DNA of 5,663 bases. It comes from Polynucleobacter meluiroseus (GTDB lineage Bacteria > Pseudomonadota > Gammaproteobacteria > Burkholderiales > Burkholderiaceae). Location of the stretch: NCBI GenBank assembly GCA_943329505.2, contig CALQED020000098.1:1-5663 (forward strand). Direction: 5' to 3'. How positions within the stretch are numbered: the stretch's first letter is position 1; every line of letters starts with the position of its first letter. Below, one piece after another: positions 5,005 to 5,663 of this stretch. The notes beneath the pieces were generated by a model. That model saw only the letters and a program-made list of their open reading frames with translations, did no database searches and was not told the origin of the DNA. Made by a program: the position numbers and the translations under genes.

Positions 5005-5663
5005 AGCACTCACCCAACAGTCCCATCTTGCTTACTTCGTCACTCCACGTTGATGAGGCGCGTCAAGCGATCTCCAATTTAGTCACTGAGCTACTGCATG
5101 AATCCCAAGCTAACCATCATCCAGAAGACATTGAAACAGTTTCGCTAGACCAAGCCATCAATCGTATTCTGGCAGAAGATTTGCTATCCCCAATCGATGT
5201 GCCTGCTGCTGATAACTCGGCAATGGATGGTTATGCATTTGATGGTCAATGCCTGCTTGGTAATGCCTTAGAGACTCGCTTGCGAGTTGTGGGAACTGCT
5301 CTGGCAGGCAAACCTTACGAGGGGAAAATTGCGGCTGGAGAATGTCTCAAGATTATGACTGGTGCCCTGATACCAACTCAGTGTGACACTGTGATTCCGC
5401 AAGAGCTCACTACCAGTAGCGATACTAAATCCATTCACTTTCAATCGGACCAACTCAAAGCCGGTGATAACCGTCGCTTACGGGGTGAAGATTTACAAAA
5501 AGGGAAAGCAGCTATTGCCGCTGGGCGTTTATTGCGTCCATCGGATTTAGGCTTAGCAGCATCACTTGGAATGGCCACCCTCAAAGTTCGACGCAGATTA
5601 AGGGTAGCTATTTTGTCTTCAGGCGATGAACTCCGCTCCTTGGGACAAGTGTTGGATGCTGGC
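5001..5663 (+). CDS. moeA: Molybdopterin molybdenumtransferase MoeA, N-terminal part (cut by window end)
   Basis: MoeA inserts molybdate into adenylylated molybdopterin to make active Moco. The frame opens at ATG 5001, overlapping the mobA stop by four bases (ATGA), and stays open for 221 codons to the window edge, about half of the roughly 400-residue family length. Visible motifs are DVPAADNSAMDGYAF (66-80) with D76 equivalent to E. coli D59, LKIMTGALIP (116-125) with T120, GEDLQKG (162-168) with D164, and the start of the MoCF-like domain, VAILSSGDEL (202-211). The N-terminus is about 17 residues longer than that of E. coli MoeA. No clear SD precedes it, so expression probably depends on coupling to mobA. 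The C-terminal domains (the rest of the MoCF-like domain and domain IV) lie outside, so intactness cannot be judged. Confidence 0.94.
   Translation, partial: MKHSPNSPILLTSSLHVDEARQAISNLVTELLHESQANHHPEDIETVSLDQAINRILAEDLLSPIDVPAADNSAMDGYAFDGQCLLGNALETRLRVVGTALAGKPYEGKIAAGECLKIMTGALIPTQCDTVIPQELTTSSDTKSIHFQSDQLKAGDNRRLRGEDLQKGKAAIAAGRLLRPSDLGLAASLGMATLKVRRRLRVAILSSGDELRSLGQVLDAG

Overview
The window looks like an ordinary chromosomal region of a betaproteobacterium with moderate GC content, most probably Burkholderiaceae and close to Polynucleobacter. This rests on the betaproteobacterial character of the RNase E and MoaA sequences, on the gene order rluC (divergent) / rne / moaA / mobA / moeA, which I recall from this group, and on the modest GC content and codon use. 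The genus is an inference. I see no mobile elements, tRNA or rRNA genes, CRISPR arrays or phage genes.

Layout. Positions 1-91 (minus strand) hold the first 30 codons of a gene that is probably rluC, a 23S rRNA pseudouridine synthase. Positions 92-557 are a long non-coding divergent region. It carries a candidate divergent promoter pair near 147-176 and then a leader of about 380 nt for rne, with many inverted repeats, several very short upstream ORFs, a perfect Shine-Dalgarno sequence with no gene behind it, and the real rne ribosome binding site. Positions 558-3179 encode RNase E (873 aa), with an intact catalytic half and a low-complexity Arg/Gly/Asn-rich tail. A terminator-like hairpin covers the rne stop codon. 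Positions 3272 to the right edge hold the molybdenum cofactor genes moaA, mobA and moeA (the last cut by the window end), joined by 1-bp and 4-bp overlaps.

How the genes work together. RluC and RNase E both act on RNA (rRNA modification; mRNA decay and rRNA/tRNA processing). MoaA starts cofactor synthesis by converting GTP to the precursor of cyclic pyranopterin monophosphate. MoeA inserts molybdenum into molybdopterin, and MobA adds GMP to make the guanine dinucleotide form used by DMSO-reductase-family enzymes such as nitrate reductases and formate dehydrogenases. MoaC, MoaD, MoaE and MogA are not in the window and must be encoded elsewhere if the pathway is complete.

The protein-coding content is conventional. 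What deserves a second look is mostly the rne leader: complementary pyrimidine/purine tracts that could cover or free the rne ribosome binding site, and a 30-codon upstream ORF ending in Pro-Pro-Pro-stop on top of that site. The other points are a possible leaderless start for moaA and the composition of the RNase E tail. No completely new system is evident.
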